From: Actinomadura flavalba DSM 45200
GTDB lineage: Bacteria > Actinomycetota > Actinomycetes > Streptosporangiales > Streptosporangiaceae
Assembly (NCBI RefSeq): GCF_000374305.1
Contig: NZ_KB894099.1
Location: forward strand, 124,001-188,000
Length of the DNA stretch: 64,000 nt
Reading direction: 5' to 3'
The position numbers and the translations under genes were made by a program. This document shows positions 24,743 through 33,692 of this stretch, in pieces. The notes under the pieces are model-generated. The model was not told where the DNA came from. It saw only the letters and a list, made by a program, of their open reading frames with translations, and did not search any database. Within the stretch, counting starts at the first letter, position 1. Each line of letters opens with the position of its first letter.

Positions 24743-25982
24743 GGCCGTACCTCGTTCGGATGTCCTGGAAGGCGGTGTAGTTGGCGATCACGTCGATGTT
24801 GCCGGGCGGCACCGCCATGACGGCCTGGTCGATGTCGTCCACGAGCGTGAACGGCACCTCGGCGGCCTCCAGCCGGGCGGCCAGGTCGATGCGGCGCTCT
24901 CCGGCGACCCACACGGGACGGCCGCGCAGGATGCGGAAGTCGACGTCCCACAGCCAGGAGGTGTCGCGGCCGTCGGGGCCCTGCGCGTTGATCGACAGCG
25001 CGACCGGGCCGGGCGCGGGCGCCAGGACGTCGAACGCCTCCAGCCAGCCCGCCGGGTTCTTCGACAGCAGCAGCCGGATCGCGCGGCCCTGGCTCTCGAC
25101 GGTGGTGTAGCGCCCGGCGACGGAGGTGACCTCCGACAGCAGCGGCAGCGCCTGCTCGGGCGGGACGCCGAACTGCGCGACGACGGCCAGCGCGATGGCC
25201 GCGTTGGAGCGGTTGGCGCGGCCGGGCAGCCGGACGGTGTTGAGCGAGAACGCGCGGCCGTCCGGCGCGACGATCTCCTCGCCGCGCAGCACCCAGTCGG
25301 GCCGGGGACGGGAGAAATGGCACTGGCGGCAGCGCCAGTCGCTGTTCTCCTCGGTGTCCTGCCGGTCGAGAGGGCCGCCGCACTCGGGGCAGCACCAGGA
25401 GTCCTCGCGCCAGTGCTGGCCCGCCGCGACCCACGTGACGCTCTTGGCGGTGGACGCGCCCCAGGTGACGAGCGGGTCGTCGCAGTTGGCGATGACGTGG
25501 CTCTGCGGGGACGCCTCCAGGGCGCGCCGCCACTTGCCCGCCAGCAGCCAGATCTCGGCGGCACGGTCCATCTGGTCGCGGCTGAGGTTCATCAGCGCGA
25601 CGACGTTGGCGCCGGTCTCGGCGAGCACCATCGGGACGTACTTCTCGTCGCACTCCAGCACGCCGTAGCGGGCGCCGCGCTGGGAGGCGAGCGCGGACAC
25701 GTGCCCGGTGGGCATGTTCGCGCCGAAGGCGTTGGTGGCGACCTCGCCCAGCGGTGTCATCGCCGAGGTGATCAGCCGGGTCGTCGTCGTCTTGCCGTTG
25801 GTGGCGCTGACGAGGACGAGCTTGCGGTCCTTGGCCAGGCGGGTCAGCAGCTCGGGGTCGAGGCGGAGGCCGATCCGCCCTCCGATGACCGAGCCGTCGC
25901 CCTTGCCCGCGAGGCGGGACATCTTCGCGGCCGTTCGACCGAGGGCGACGGCGAGCTGCGACCGCAGCGGAAGATCGCTCAT
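24732..25982 (-). CDS. murT: Lipid II isoglutaminyl synthase, Mur-ligase subunit MurT
   Basis: 416-residue Mur-ligase-like protein with C-terminal DUF1727. The ATP site is SATNGKTTTTRLITSAM (residues ~59-75). A zinc ribbon within the central domain has two CxxC pairs (CPECGG and CRQCHF). It forms a complex with GatD for amidation of peptidoglycan precursors in the cytoplasm. It lies in a two-gene operon with gatD. Confidence 0.94.
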   Translation of the reverse strand: MSDLPLRSQLAVALGRTAAKMSRLAGKGDGSVIGGRIGLRLDPELLTRLAKDRKLVLVSATNGKTTTTRLITSAMTPLGEVATNAFGANMPTGHVSALASQRGARYGVLECDEKYVPMVLAETGANVVALMNLSRDQMDRAAEIWLLAGKWRRALEASPQSHVIANCDDPLVTWGASTAKSVTWVAAGQHWREDSWCCPECGGPLDRQDTEENSDWRCRQCHFSRPRPDWVLRGEEIVAPDGRAFSLNTVRLPGRANRSNAAIALAVVAQFGVPPEQALPLLSEVTSVAGRYTTVESQGRAIRLLLSKNPAGWLEAFDVLAPAPGPVALSINAQGPDGRDTSWLWDVDFRILRGRPVWVAGERRIDLAARLEAAEVPFTLVDDIDQAVMAVPPGNIDVIANYTAFQDIRTRYGRVV

Positions 25983-26352
25983 GGACTCCGTCTTCTCCGG
26001 ATGTTTCGTGCGTCGGGCGCCTCAGATTCCCGCAGCCTAGCCGCTGGCGCGCGGACGGGTCGCGAGGTCGCGGCGCCGCGTCCGAGCAACTCGCCATGAA
26101 TCGCGGGAAAATGCGACGAGCGTCACGCCCGACCGGGTAAACCACACATGTCGTTCTTGACCTGTATCGGTCGTTCGTGATTGCGTGCGAAGCTCCGATC
26201 GGCCAGGGGGCTCCGGCCGGCAGATTCCCATCGGGGCGCCCGCGAGCGGCTCCACCCAGTACTTTGTCGGGGTCCCTGCTGCTTCGCGGGGAGCACCGCG
26301 GCCGCCGCGCGACCGCGGGCGAACTCGGCGACCAAGGCGAGGTTCTGAACTG
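25983..26352. other. 370-bp divergent intergenic region murT / zinc-ribbon gene
   Basis: This gap must hold the promoters of murT-gatD (minus) and the zinc-ribbon gene (plus). TTGACC at 26157-26162 resembles a -35 box on the plus strand, but I see no convincing -10 at 17 bp. No ORF with a sensible start, no repeat and no RNA structure stands out. Confidence 0.4.
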
Positions 26353-27627
26353 ATGCTGTGTCCGACGTGCGGTACGAACACGCCCGGGACGCTCGGCACG
26401 TGTTCGACCTGCGGCACCCGGCTCACCGGCACCGCGGGACAGCCGCTCGGCGCACCGGTCGCCGAGGGGACGGTCCTCGTCCCGCCACCGCCCTCCTGGG
26501 CGTCCGCGCCCGCGCCGCCGCGCGACGCCGAGTCCACCGCCGCGTGGACGTTCGACCCCGACGCCGACCGGGACGAGGACGTCACCCGCAGGACCGGGCC
26601 CGCGCCGTCCGTCAACGGCACCTACGGGCTGCACGGCATGCCCGCCGCCGCGTCCGGGCCGCCCCCGCCGCCGCCCACCTGGGCCGAACCCGAGCCCGAC
26701 CCGACCGAGTCGATCGTCCCCGAGGACTGGTACGCCAAGCCGCGCCGCCCCGCCGACGACGACCGCACCCGGCACGTCCCTCCCCCGGCGCCCGAGCAGC
26801 CCGCCTGGACGCCGCAGAACCCGCAGGACTGGGCGCCGCAGGGCCCGCCGCAGGGTCCGCCCGGCTGGTCGCCGCAGCCCTCCGACGTCACCCGCGCCGC
26901 GCCGCCGATGGGCGGCCCGATGGGTCCGCCGCCCGGCAACCCGTTCGACCCGCACTACGGGCCGAGCGAGCCGCTCGGCCCCGGCGCACCGGCGGCCCCG
27001 CGGCGCAAGGGGCCGCCCAAGGTGCTGATCGGCGGCGTGGCCGCGCTCGTCACGGTCGCGCTGGTCTCGGTCGTCATCGCCCTCCGCCCGGACGGCAAGG
27101 AGCGCAACGCCGCGCCGCAGGCGCAGCCGAGCACGTCGCAGCCGAGCCGGCCCGTCGCGGAGAAGAACCCGATCCCGGCCGCGACGCGGCAGCAGGCCGC
27201 CCAGATCAACGCGCTCCTCAACACCAGCGGCGACGCGCGGCGCAACCTCACGCTCGGCCTCAACGCGAGCAACGCGTGCAAGACGCTGCCGCGCGCCATC
27301 GACCGCTACCAGAAGGTCGCGCAGCGGCGCAGCGCCCAGTTCGACCGCACCCGCACCCTCAAGGTGGACAAGCTGCCCAACGGGGAGCGGATGCGCTCGT
27401 ACCTGGAGCAGTCCTACAAGGCGTCCCTGGAGGTCGACCAGGCGCTGCTGGCGTGGGCGCAGAAGAACCGCAAGTGCAAGGGCAAGCCGCGTCCGGCCGC
27501 CGGGCAGGCGCCCGGCCGGGCCGCCGCCGAGCAGCGCGCCACGGTGTCCAAGAAGCGGTTCGTGACGCTGTGGAACCCCGTCGCCCGCAAGACCGGGCAT
27601 CCGCCCCGGCCCTGGAACGCCCTGTGA
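26353..27627 (+). CDS. Zinc-ribbon, Pro-rich, single-span membrane protein (paralogue 1)
   Basis: 424 residues from ATG 26353. An N-terminal double CxxC zinc ribbon (MLCPTCGTNT; CSTCGTRL) precedes a long Pro/Gly-rich disordered cytoplasmic segment (residues ~30-215), one helix (VLIGGVAALVTVALVSVVIAL, about 219-239) and an extracytoplasmic helical domain with Cys pairs (NACKTL; RKCKGK) ending near KKRFVTLWNPVARKTG. The next gene has the same plan and the ending RTFLGLWNPIAQEQG, so they are tandem paralogues. Function unknown; the layout resembles sensor-type membrane proteins. Confidence 0.75.
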   Translation: MLCPTCGTNTPGTLGTCSTCGTRLTGTAGQPLGAPVAEGTVLVPPPPSWASAPAPPRDAESTAAWTFDPDADRDEDVTRRTGPAPSVNGTYGLHGMPAAASGPPPPPPTWAEPEPDPTESIVPEDWYAKPRRPADDDRTRHVPPPAPEQPAWTPQNPQDWAPQGPPQGPPGWSPQPSDVTRAAPPMGGPMGPPPGNPFDPHYGPSEPLGPGAPAAPRRKGPPKVLIGGVAALVTVALVSVVIALRPDGKERNAAPQAQPSTSQPSRPVAEKNPIPAATRQQAAQINALLNTSGDARRNLTLGLNASNACKTLPRAIDRYQKVAQRRSAQFDRTRTLKVDKLPNGERMRSYLEQSYKASLEVDQALLAWAQKNRKCKGKPRPAAGQAPGRAAAEQRATVSKKRFVTLWNPVARKTGHPPRPWNAL

Positions 27628-27649
27628 CCGCCTGAGTCACGAGCGTGTT

Positions 27650-27673
27650 GCGGCCGGTCGATCGACCGGCCGC
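27650..27673. repeat. Perfect 24-bp palindrome between the zinc-ribbon paralogues
   Basis: The half-site GCGGCCGGTCGA at 27650-27661 is followed immediately by its exact reverse complement to 27673. It lies 22 bp past the first paralogue's stop and 52 bp before the second's start. It could be a terminator stem or an operator; the absence of a spacer loop and of a U-tract makes a protein-binding site at least as likely. Confidence 0.6.
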
Positions 27674-27724
27674 GGGAGTGCCCGCCGCGTTATGTTGACG
27701 GCGGACGGAGGACCGGAGGTGGCG

Positions 27725-28612
27725 ATGCGGTGCCCGGCGTGCGGCAGGGAGACGACTCCGGCGCTGTCGCGGTGTACGCACTGCGGCGCGCCGCTCGACG
27801 ACGCCACCAGCCACGATCCCCCGGCGTGGGGCGCGGACGGCGCGATGACCGCGCGTGACCCGGGGTCCGGGCCGCGTCCGTGGGAGCCCGTGGCGCCGCC
27901 GTGGGGCGCCGCGCCCGGTTCCGTCCCGGTTCCGGACGCGCCGCCCGAGACGCCCGGCGAGCGGACCATGTCGCTGTCGCAGGAACCGTGGAACGACCCG
28001 CCGATCTGGCAGCCGCCGCCTCCGCCCGCCCGGCGCGGTCCCCCGTACCTGCTGATCGCGGCGGGCGTCGCGTTCCTCACCGTCGTCGCGCTGCTGATCG
28101 TGTTCTGGCCCGCCGGGGACCGCTCCGCGCCGAGCCCGGGCGCGGCGTCCGCGCCCGCCACGTCACCGGGCGAATCGGGCGAACCCGAGCCGTCGACGGA
28201 GGAGAGCCCCGGCGGGGACGCCGCGCAGGCCCGCGCCGTCGACGCCCTGCTCACCGAGATGGCCACGACCCGCGCCGACCTGGGCGGAGTAGTGCAGCGC
28301 GGCTGCCTTCCCGGCGAACTGCGCGACATCCGCTCGGCCCGTCAGGAACAGCTCGGCCGGGCCCAGTCCCTGGAGGTCTCCGGCCTGCCCGAGGGCACGG
28401 CGCTCCGCGAGGCGCTCACCAGCGCGCTCCAGGCGTCCGTCGACTCCAACGACCGCTACCTCACCTACGCGCCCGGCTGCCCCTCCGACGGCGACTCCGT
28501 CATCGCGTCCGCCAACGACCGCGCCAGCGCGGCCAAGCGCACCTTCCTCGGCCTGTGGAACCCCATCGCGCAGGAACAGGGGCTCACGACGCGGTCGGAG
28601 GCGACGATCTAG
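27725..28612 (+). CDS. Zinc-ribbon, Pro-rich, single-span membrane protein (paralogue 2)
   Basis: 295 residues from ATG 27725 (GGAGGT five bases upstream): MRCPACGRET and CTHCGAPL form the ribbon, then a Pro-rich linker, a transmembrane helix (YLLIAAGVAFLTVVALLIVF), an Asp/Glu/Ser/Pro-rich spacer and an extracytoplasmic helical domain with cysteines in QRGCLPG and APGCPSDG. It shares LWNPxA at the C-terminus with the 424-residue neighbour. Its stop overlaps the end of the convergent HerA-like gene by 4 bp. Function unknown. Confidence 0.75.
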   Translation: MRCPACGRETTPALSRCTHCGAPLDDATSHDPPAWGADGAMTARDPGSGPRPWEPVAPPWGAAPGSVPVPDAPPETPGERTMSLSQEPWNDPPIWQPPPPPARRGPPYLLIAAGVAFLTVVALLIVFWPAGDRSAPSPGAASAPATSPGESGEPEPSTEESPGGDAAQARAVDALLTEMATTRADLGGVVQRGCLPGELRDIRSARQEQLGRAQSLEVSGLPEGTALREALTSALQASVDSNDRYLTYAPGCPSDGDSVIASANDRASAAKRTFLGLWNPIAQEQGLTTRSEATI

Positions 28613-31560
28613 TCCGCCGCGGGCGGCTCGAACGGCCGGACGAGCAGGTCGGGCCAGCTCAGCACGGGTTCGAGCCAGGCGGTGACGTTCATCGTCGCGG
28701 CGACCTCGGCGATCTGCTCGTCCTCGGGGACGCCGATCGTCACCAGGGACAGGTCCGCGAAGTAGGCGGCGTTGTCGTCCTCGCCGGACAGCGCCGTGAT
28801 CGCCGGAGGACGGTTGCGGGCGACCTCCATCGACAGCGGATGGCGGCGCAGGGCGCGCAGCCGGTGGCCGAGCCGGGCGTCGGGCGCCTGGCGCAGGCCC
28901 GGGAGCTGGTAGTCCAGCGGCGGCGCGGGCGCGTCGGGATCGGGGTCGCCCGCACCGTAGGGGAAGATGCGGCCGAACTCGTGCAGCCAGCGGAGCTGCG
29001 GGATCACCCAGTGCGCGCCGGGCGGCGCCGCCGCGTCCGCGTCGCCCTTCCCGGCCAGCAGCCGTTCCGCCGTTCCCGCCACGGCCAGCGTCAGGTCCGA
29101 CGGCGGGTACTGCGTCCGCAGCGCCCGCGACCGGCGCGTCACCGCGCGCTCCACCAGCGTCGCCAGCGTGCACTCGCGCAGCCGCACCGGCAGCCGCGAC
29201 CACGCCCGGAACAGCTCCGCCGGGACGCCCGGCAGCGGCCGGTTCACCACGTGCGCCAGCACCAGCGTCTCCGTCCACAGCCGCAGCCACGCCCAGTCGG
29301 CGTGCCCGGCCAGCAGGTCCGCCTCGCGCAGCTCGTACAGCGTGCAGGCACGGCCGTTGCGGCACTCGCAGCCGCACGCCGCCGACCGGCGGCCGTCCAC
29401 CGGCGGCGGTGGACCCGCCAGCTCCTGTTCGCGGCCCTCCCCCAGCGGGACGCGGACGCGCAGCGGGCGGTCCATCCCGTCCGCGAACACCGCCGCGACG
29501 CCCGGCCGCAGCGACACGACCTCGCGGGACTGGTCCTCGTCCAGGTTCATCGCCGAGCCCACCTGGTGCCGGTCGTCGTGCGCGGGCAGCCGGTGCACGA
29601 CCTTCAGCGCCGTGTTCTTGATGACGTCCGGGACGAGCTTGGTCGGGATCTGCTCGGCCACGATGATGCCCTCGCCATACGCCCGGATCTCCGCAAGCAT
29701 CCCCGCGAACAGCTCGACGGCGTGCGAACTGGTGCGCTCGGGGCGGTTCCGGAGCAACCGGTGCGCCTCCTCGATGACGATCACGTGCCGCAGCGCCGCG
29801 TCCCGGACCCCGCCGCGCTGCCGCATCCGCAGGTGCTCCACGATGCGGATGATCAGCGTGCCCATGAGGAACGCCTTGTCCTCGTCGTTGGCGACGTCCT
29901 CGATCGCCAGCACGATGTTCTCGCGCAGCATCCCGCCGATGTCGGCCGGATGGCCGCCCTCGAAGAACCGGCCCGCCGACCCGATCCGCAGGCTGCGCAG
30001 CCGGACGTCCACGAAGCCCTGCACGTCGGCCATCAGCTCGCGGCCGTAGCCGACGTCCCTGATGACCTGGAGCGCCGCGTCCTGGAGCTGTTCCAGCGTC
30101 GGCACCGTCGGCTCGATCAGCGACCCCGGCACGCCGCCGCCCGTCACCACGTCCCAGCCGTTCGTCTCGTACACGCGCTGCAACGCCTGCGCCATGATCT
30201 GCGGGAACGGCTCCTCGGCGTCGAACGCCGCCTGGAACAGCGCCCGCACCATGTCGATGTGCGCCTGCACCGGATAGCCCGGCTCGGGGGCCAGCGGGTT
30301 CACCGACAGCGGCACCGCCACCGGGTCCGACGGGTTCACCACCGTCACCTGGCCGCCCAGGTCGCGGATACGGCCTGCCATCGCCGCGTACTCCGACTTG
30401 GCCGGCTCGATCGCCAGCCACGGCACGCCCGCGCGGGTGAGCTGCTCCAGCAGGTGCCGGACCGTCTGCGACTTGCCCGCACCCGTCGCACCCGTCACGA
30501 ACACGTGCCGGTTGATCGTCGAGCGCGGCACGGTGAAGTCGCCGACGCGGCGGTCCTGGTCGTCCAGGATGGCGCCGAGGTCGATACGGGGCTCGCCCGG
30601 GGACGCGTCGTCGGCCGTCTCGGACGTGACGTCGAAGTGACCCACGTCCAGCACGCGGACGCCCGGCACCTCCCGGCGCGGCAGGCCCGCCAGCGCCGCC
30701 AGGGCGCCCGCCGTCGCGGTGAACGGGTGGCGCTGCTCGTCGCCGCCCGGCCGCAGCGGCGCCGGGCCCGGACGCAGCATCTCCGCGAACGTGCCCAGAT
30801 CGTGCCCCGACCGCAGCCGGTACGGGTGATGGCCCAGCTCCAGCGAGCCGACGAGCACCGGCGCGATCTGCCGCAGCTCCTCCTCGCCGCGCGCGCCCGC
30901 CAGCACCCGCACCTCCCACAGGCCCGCCTCGCGGTAGGCGTCCAGCTCGGCGAGGCGCTGGTCGGCGCGGGCGACGGCGAGCCGGGCGCGCTCGTCCTCG
31001 CCGCGCCGCAGCATGTGCAGGTCGTGGTGCAGTTCGCGCATCTCGGTGTCCAGGACGCGTTCGTCGCACGGCTCCGCGACGACGAACCAGCCGAACGGGC
31101 GCTCCATCAGCGTCGCCAGCGTCGACTCGAACAGGCCCGCGCCCGCCTGCGGCGCGTTCGGCGACGTCGGCGCCAGCCGTCCCGGGCAGCGCGTCCACAC
31201 CATGCGCTGCGCCTGCTGGAGCCAGCCGTCGTCGACCGGGGCGCCGCGCGCCCCGGACGGGAACAGCAGCGCCTGGCCCGCCTCGCCCACCGGGCCCGCG
31301 TTGGTGATCAGCTCCAGCGGGGCGCCGCCGCCCGCGCTGAGCCAGCCGACGACGAACGGCTCCAGCCGCCGGGCGGCCGACAGCGCGGCGGGCAGCACGC
31401 TGACGAAGTCGCCGTCCGCCGACGCCGGGCGGTCGGGGGCGGGGACGGCCTGGATGCGGTACCAGGGGCCGGGCAGCACCGCCCGGGCCTGGCGCGGGAC
31501 GCTCGGGCGCACGCCCGGGGGCGGAGGGTCGGACGGGAGGTGGCCCGGCGGCTGCGTCAT
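28609..31560 (-). CDS. HerA/DUF87-like ATPase
   Basis: 983 residues from ATG 31560 (AAGGA upstream). A long N-terminal region precedes a FtsK/HerA-type motor: Walker A GATGAGKSQT near residue 360, Walker B VIVIEEAHRLL near 595, and a sensor-like IVAEQIPTKLVPDVIKNTALK. A later Cys cluster (CGCECRNGRAC) may bind metal. Such hexameric translocases move DNA or protein. No NurA nuclease or secretion genes are adjacent, so the role is open. A long plus-strand reading frame in antisense is a high-GC shadow. Confidence 0.82.
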   Translation of the reverse strand: MTQPPGHLPSDPPPPGVRPSVPRQARAVLPGPWYRIQAVPAPDRPASADGDFVSVLPAALSAARRLEPFVVGWLSAGGGAPLELITNAGPVGEAGQALLFPSGARGAPVDDGWLQQAQRMVWTRCPGRLAPTSPNAPQAGAGLFESTLATLMERPFGWFVVAEPCDERVLDTEMRELHHDLHMLRRGEDERARLAVARADQRLAELDAYREAGLWEVRVLAGARGEEELRQIAPVLVGSLELGHHPYRLRSGHDLGTFAEMLRPGPAPLRPGGDEQRHPFTATAGALAALAGLPRREVPGVRVLDVGHFDVTSETADDASPGEPRIDLGAILDDQDRRVGDFTVPRSTINRHVFVTGATGAGKSQTVRHLLEQLTRAGVPWLAIEPAKSEYAAMAGRIRDLGGQVTVVNPSDPVAVPLSVNPLAPEPGYPVQAHIDMVRALFQAAFDAEEPFPQIMAQALQRVYETNGWDVVTGGGVPGSLIEPTVPTLEQLQDAALQVIRDVGYGRELMADVQGFVDVRLRSLRIGSAGRFFEGGHPADIGGMLRENIVLAIEDVANDEDKAFLMGTLIIRIVEHLRMRQRGGVRDAALRHVIVIEEAHRLLRNRPERTSSHAVELFAGMLAEIRAYGEGIIVAEQIPTKLVPDVIKNTALKVVHRLPAHDDRHQVGSAMNLDEDQSREVVSLRPGVAAVFADGMDRPLRVRVPLGEGREQELAGPPPPVDGRRSAACGCECRNGRACTLYELREADLLAGHADWAWLRLWTETLVLAHVVNRPLPGVPAELFRAWSRLPVRLRECTLATLVERAVTRRSRALRTQYPPSDLTLAVAGTAERLLAGKGDADAAAPPGAHWVIPQLRWLHEFGRIFPYGAGDPDPDAPAPPLDYQLPGLRQAPDARLGHRLRALRRHPLSMEVARNRPPAITALSGEDDNAAYFADLSLVTIGVPEDEQIAEVAATMNVTAWLEPVLSWPDLLVRPFEPPAAD

Positions 31561-31936
31561 CCCAGCATCCTTCACGCCCACGGCGGGGTCGCGCCACCGG
31601 GGCGGCCCGGGCCCGACGGCCGCCGATCCTTGACGTGATCTTGGCCGGGTGACCGGCGCGGCGTGGGACGGTCACGGAAAGTGATCTCGTGACCGCCTTC
31701 GTCCGGGCGGTGGGCCGAGGTGAGGCGGCGCCATGCGGGGCCGTCTCCGCCGCGGGTCGCCGTTCCCGGCGTCCGGTGGCCGCTTCCTGACGTGCTCTTT
31801 CCTGTCCATACCTAACCGCGAGGACACAGATGGCTGGCGTAGTTCCGGCGCTTTCCTCACCCGAGCGACAGTGTGTCACTCATGGGAATCGGAAAGTTAC
31901 TTTGTGTGACTCGCTACGCTCCGTGAAAGGATGCTC
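31561..31936. other. Divergent intergenic region, 376 bp
   Basis: It separates the HerA-like gene from the secreted-protein gene. TACGCT at 31915-31920 could be a -10 box for the latter. Nothing codes convincingly; a 62-codon minus frame at 31672-31860 is basic, Pro-rich and has no ribosome site. Confidence 0.4.
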
Positions 31937-32431
31937 ATGATTCGACCGCGCACCCGTATCCCCGGCCGCCGCACGGTCACCGTCGTCGCGGCGGCCGTGG
32001 CCGTGTCCGGCCTCGTCGCCGCGCCCGCTCCCGCCTCCGCCGACGTCTGCGACGCGACCAGTTGCATCGCCTTCGGCGACGGCGACGCACTGGTGATCGA
32101 CGCCGGCGACTGCGTCATCGGGACGCACGCCTCCGGCGGCGCCCGCACGAACCGCGCCCGCGACTGCATCCACAGCGAGGGCGGCCTCGTGCGCGGCGGC
32201 GGCGCCCAGCTCGTCACCCGGCAGGGCAGCGACGGCCGCTACAAGTCGATCTGCTCCACGACCACGTCCGACGGCGAGACCGCCAAGTCGACCGTCACCT
32301 ACTCCGCCACCGGCGGCACCAGCATCCGCAACGGCAAGTGCGAACTCAACACCAACACGACCACCACGAACGCCTCACCCGAGGACATCCGCAACGCCCT
32401 CACCGTCGTCCGGGGCATCTTCGGCCGCTGA
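31937..32431 (+). CDS. Secreted protein of unknown function
   Basis: 164 residues from ATG 31937, preceded by GAAAGGA. A Sec signal peptide (basic start, VVAAAVAVSGLVAAPAPASA, cleavage likely after ASA) is followed by a small domain with six cysteines (VCDATSC, DCVIG, DCIHS, ICSTT, KCELN), probably disulfide-bonded, and a Thr/Asn-rich stretch. I do not recognise the family. It ends before a strong stem-loop. Confidence 0.72.
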   Translation: MIRPRTRIPGRRTVTVVAAAVAVSGLVAAPAPASADVCDATSCIAFGDGDALVIDAGDCVIGTHASGGARTNRARDCIHSEGGLVRGGGAQLVTRQGSDGRYKSICSTTTSDGETAKSTVTYSATGGTSIRNGKCELNTNTTTTNASPEDIRNALTVVRGIFGR

Positions 32432-32445
32432 CACGACCCCGCTTC

Positions 32446-32471
32446 CGCGGCCCCACCCGCACGGGGCCGCG
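32446..32471 (+). terminator. Stem-loop terminator
   Basis: CGCGGCCCC at 32446-32454 pairs with GGGGCCGCG at 32463-32471 over an 8-nt loop, 15 bp after the stop of the secreted-protein gene. Confidence 0.7.
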
Positions 32472-32549
32472 TAGCGGCGTGCCCACAGAAAGGTAGATCT
32501 TTATCTCCCCGCCGTCACCCAAAGCCATCTCTCAGTAACGTAACGCTCT

Positions 32550-33389
32550 ATGCCGACCTCGGAACACGACTTCCTGACGGGCCTCTTCGAGACCCGCCCC
32601 CGCCTGGCCGTCGAGATCCTGACCGACGTCTTCGGCCGCCGCGACGTCCCCACCGACCTCGCCGCCACCGTCACGAGCAACGACTTCAACGACCGCCCGT
32701 CCCGCAACTTCACCCCGGACAAGGCGATCGTCGTCGGCTCCCCCCACAACCCCCGCCACGGCATCATCGTGGAAATCCAGAAGGAGAAGAGCGAGGCCAA
32801 GCGCAAGCAGCTCCCCCGCTACCAGGCCGCGCTGTGGCTCGCCCTCGACCGCAGCGTCACGACGCTGGTCCTGTGCACCAAGCCGGACGTCGCCGACTAC
32901 TACGCCCGCCCCATCCCGACCGACCTGCCCACCTACGCGTGCGAGTGCGTCGTCCTCGGCCCGCGCGAGGTCCCCGCCATCACCGACCCCGAGCAGGTCG
33001 TCCGCAACCTCGAACTCGCCGCCATCTCCCTCGTCGTCCACCAGGACAACCCGGCCGTCGTCGAAGCCTTCACCGACGCCGAACTCCGCGCCCCCGACAG
33101 CGACGCTCCGTATTATCGTGAATACGTCTACGGCTTCATCCAGCCCCGCAACCGCCACCTCTGGAGCAAGATCATGCAGACCCGCCCCGTCCTCGCCAAC
33201 ACCCCGCAGGCCAAGGCCATCGCCGAGCAGAGCCTCGCGCAGGCCGTGCTGAAGGTCATCAAGAGCCGCGGAATCTGCCTCACCGAGGAGCAGCGGCAGC
33301 GGGTCCTCACCTGCCACGACACCGACCAGCTCGACACGTGGCTCGACCGCGCCTCCACGGCGACGAACGCCGACGACATCTTCGGCTGA
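32550..33389 (+). CDS. Rpn/PD-(D/E)XK-like nuclease-family protein
   Basis: 279 residues. The core FTPDKAIVV followed by GIIVEIQKEKSEAKR fits a PD-(D/E)XK arrangement (D, then E-x-Q-K) and resembles Rpn/YhgA-type recombination-promoting nucleases, which occur in many scattered copies. The C-terminal helical part (SKIMQTRPVLANTPQAKAI to ADDIFG) is the portion duplicated immediately downstream. The promoter region just upstream is AT-richer than its neighbours. Family assignment is by motif only. Confidence 0.6.
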   Translation: MPTSEHDFLTGLFETRPRLAVEILTDVFGRRDVPTDLAATVTSNDFNDRPSRNFTPDKAIVVGSPHNPRHGIIVEIQKEKSEAKRKQLPRYQAALWLALDRSVTTLVLCTKPDVADYYARPIPTDLPTYACECVVLGPREVPAITDPEQVVRNLELAAISLVVHQDNPAVVEAFTDAELRAPDSDAPYYREYVYGFIQPRNRHLWSKIMQTRPVLANTPQAKAIAEQSLAQAVLKVIKSRGICLTEEQRQRVLTCHDTDQLDTWLDRASTATNADDIFG

Positions 33390-33404
33390 TCTTCACAGCC
33401 CCGC

Positions 33405-33636
33405 CCTCTGGAGCAAGATCATGCAGACCCGCCCCGTCCTCGCCAACACCCCGCAGGCCAAGGCCATTCGTGCCGAGGGCATCGCGGAGACCGTGCTGAA
33501 GATCATCAAGAGGCGGGAGATCTGCCTCACCGAGGAGCAGCGGCAGCGGATTCTCACCTGCCACGACACCGACCAGCTCGACACCTGGTTCGACCGGGCG
33601 TTCACGGCGGCGGACGCCGAGGACATCTTCGGCTGA
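33405..33636 (+). pseudogene. Tandem copy of the 3' end of the Rpn-like gene
   Basis: This 232-bp unit repeats 33158-33389 at a constant 247-bp offset, in frame throughout and ending in the same ADDIFG stop. The first 63 bp (33158-33220 and 33405-33467) are identical, after which the copies differ at many codons but keep length. An ATG at 33421 allows 71 residues but lacks a ribosome site. It is most simply the remnant of a second paralogue, or an alternative C-terminal module. Confidence 0.75.
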
Positions 33637-33643
33637 GACGCGG

Positions 33644-33681
33644 CGAACCCCGGGTTCTCCTTCGCGGAGGCCCGGGGTTCG
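33644..33681. terminator. Bidirectional stem-loop terminator
   Basis: CGAACCCCGGG at 33644-33654 pairs exactly with CCCGGGGTTCG at 33671-33681; the loop itself can add a CTCC/GGAG extension. It lies between the tandem copy and the end of guaB3. Confidence 0.82.
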
Positions 33682-33692
33682 TTGTGCTGGGG

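Noticed and set aside
27880..31638. Very long plus-strand reading frame (over 1200 codons) opposite the HerA-like gene
   Set aside because: Arg/His/Asp/Gln-rich translation with no domains; a third-position GC shadow of the real ATPase gene.
32550..33636. Insertion sequence with transposase
   Set aside because: The protein has a nuclease-like D...ExQK core but no DDE or HUH transposase; no terminal inverted repeats or target duplication seen.
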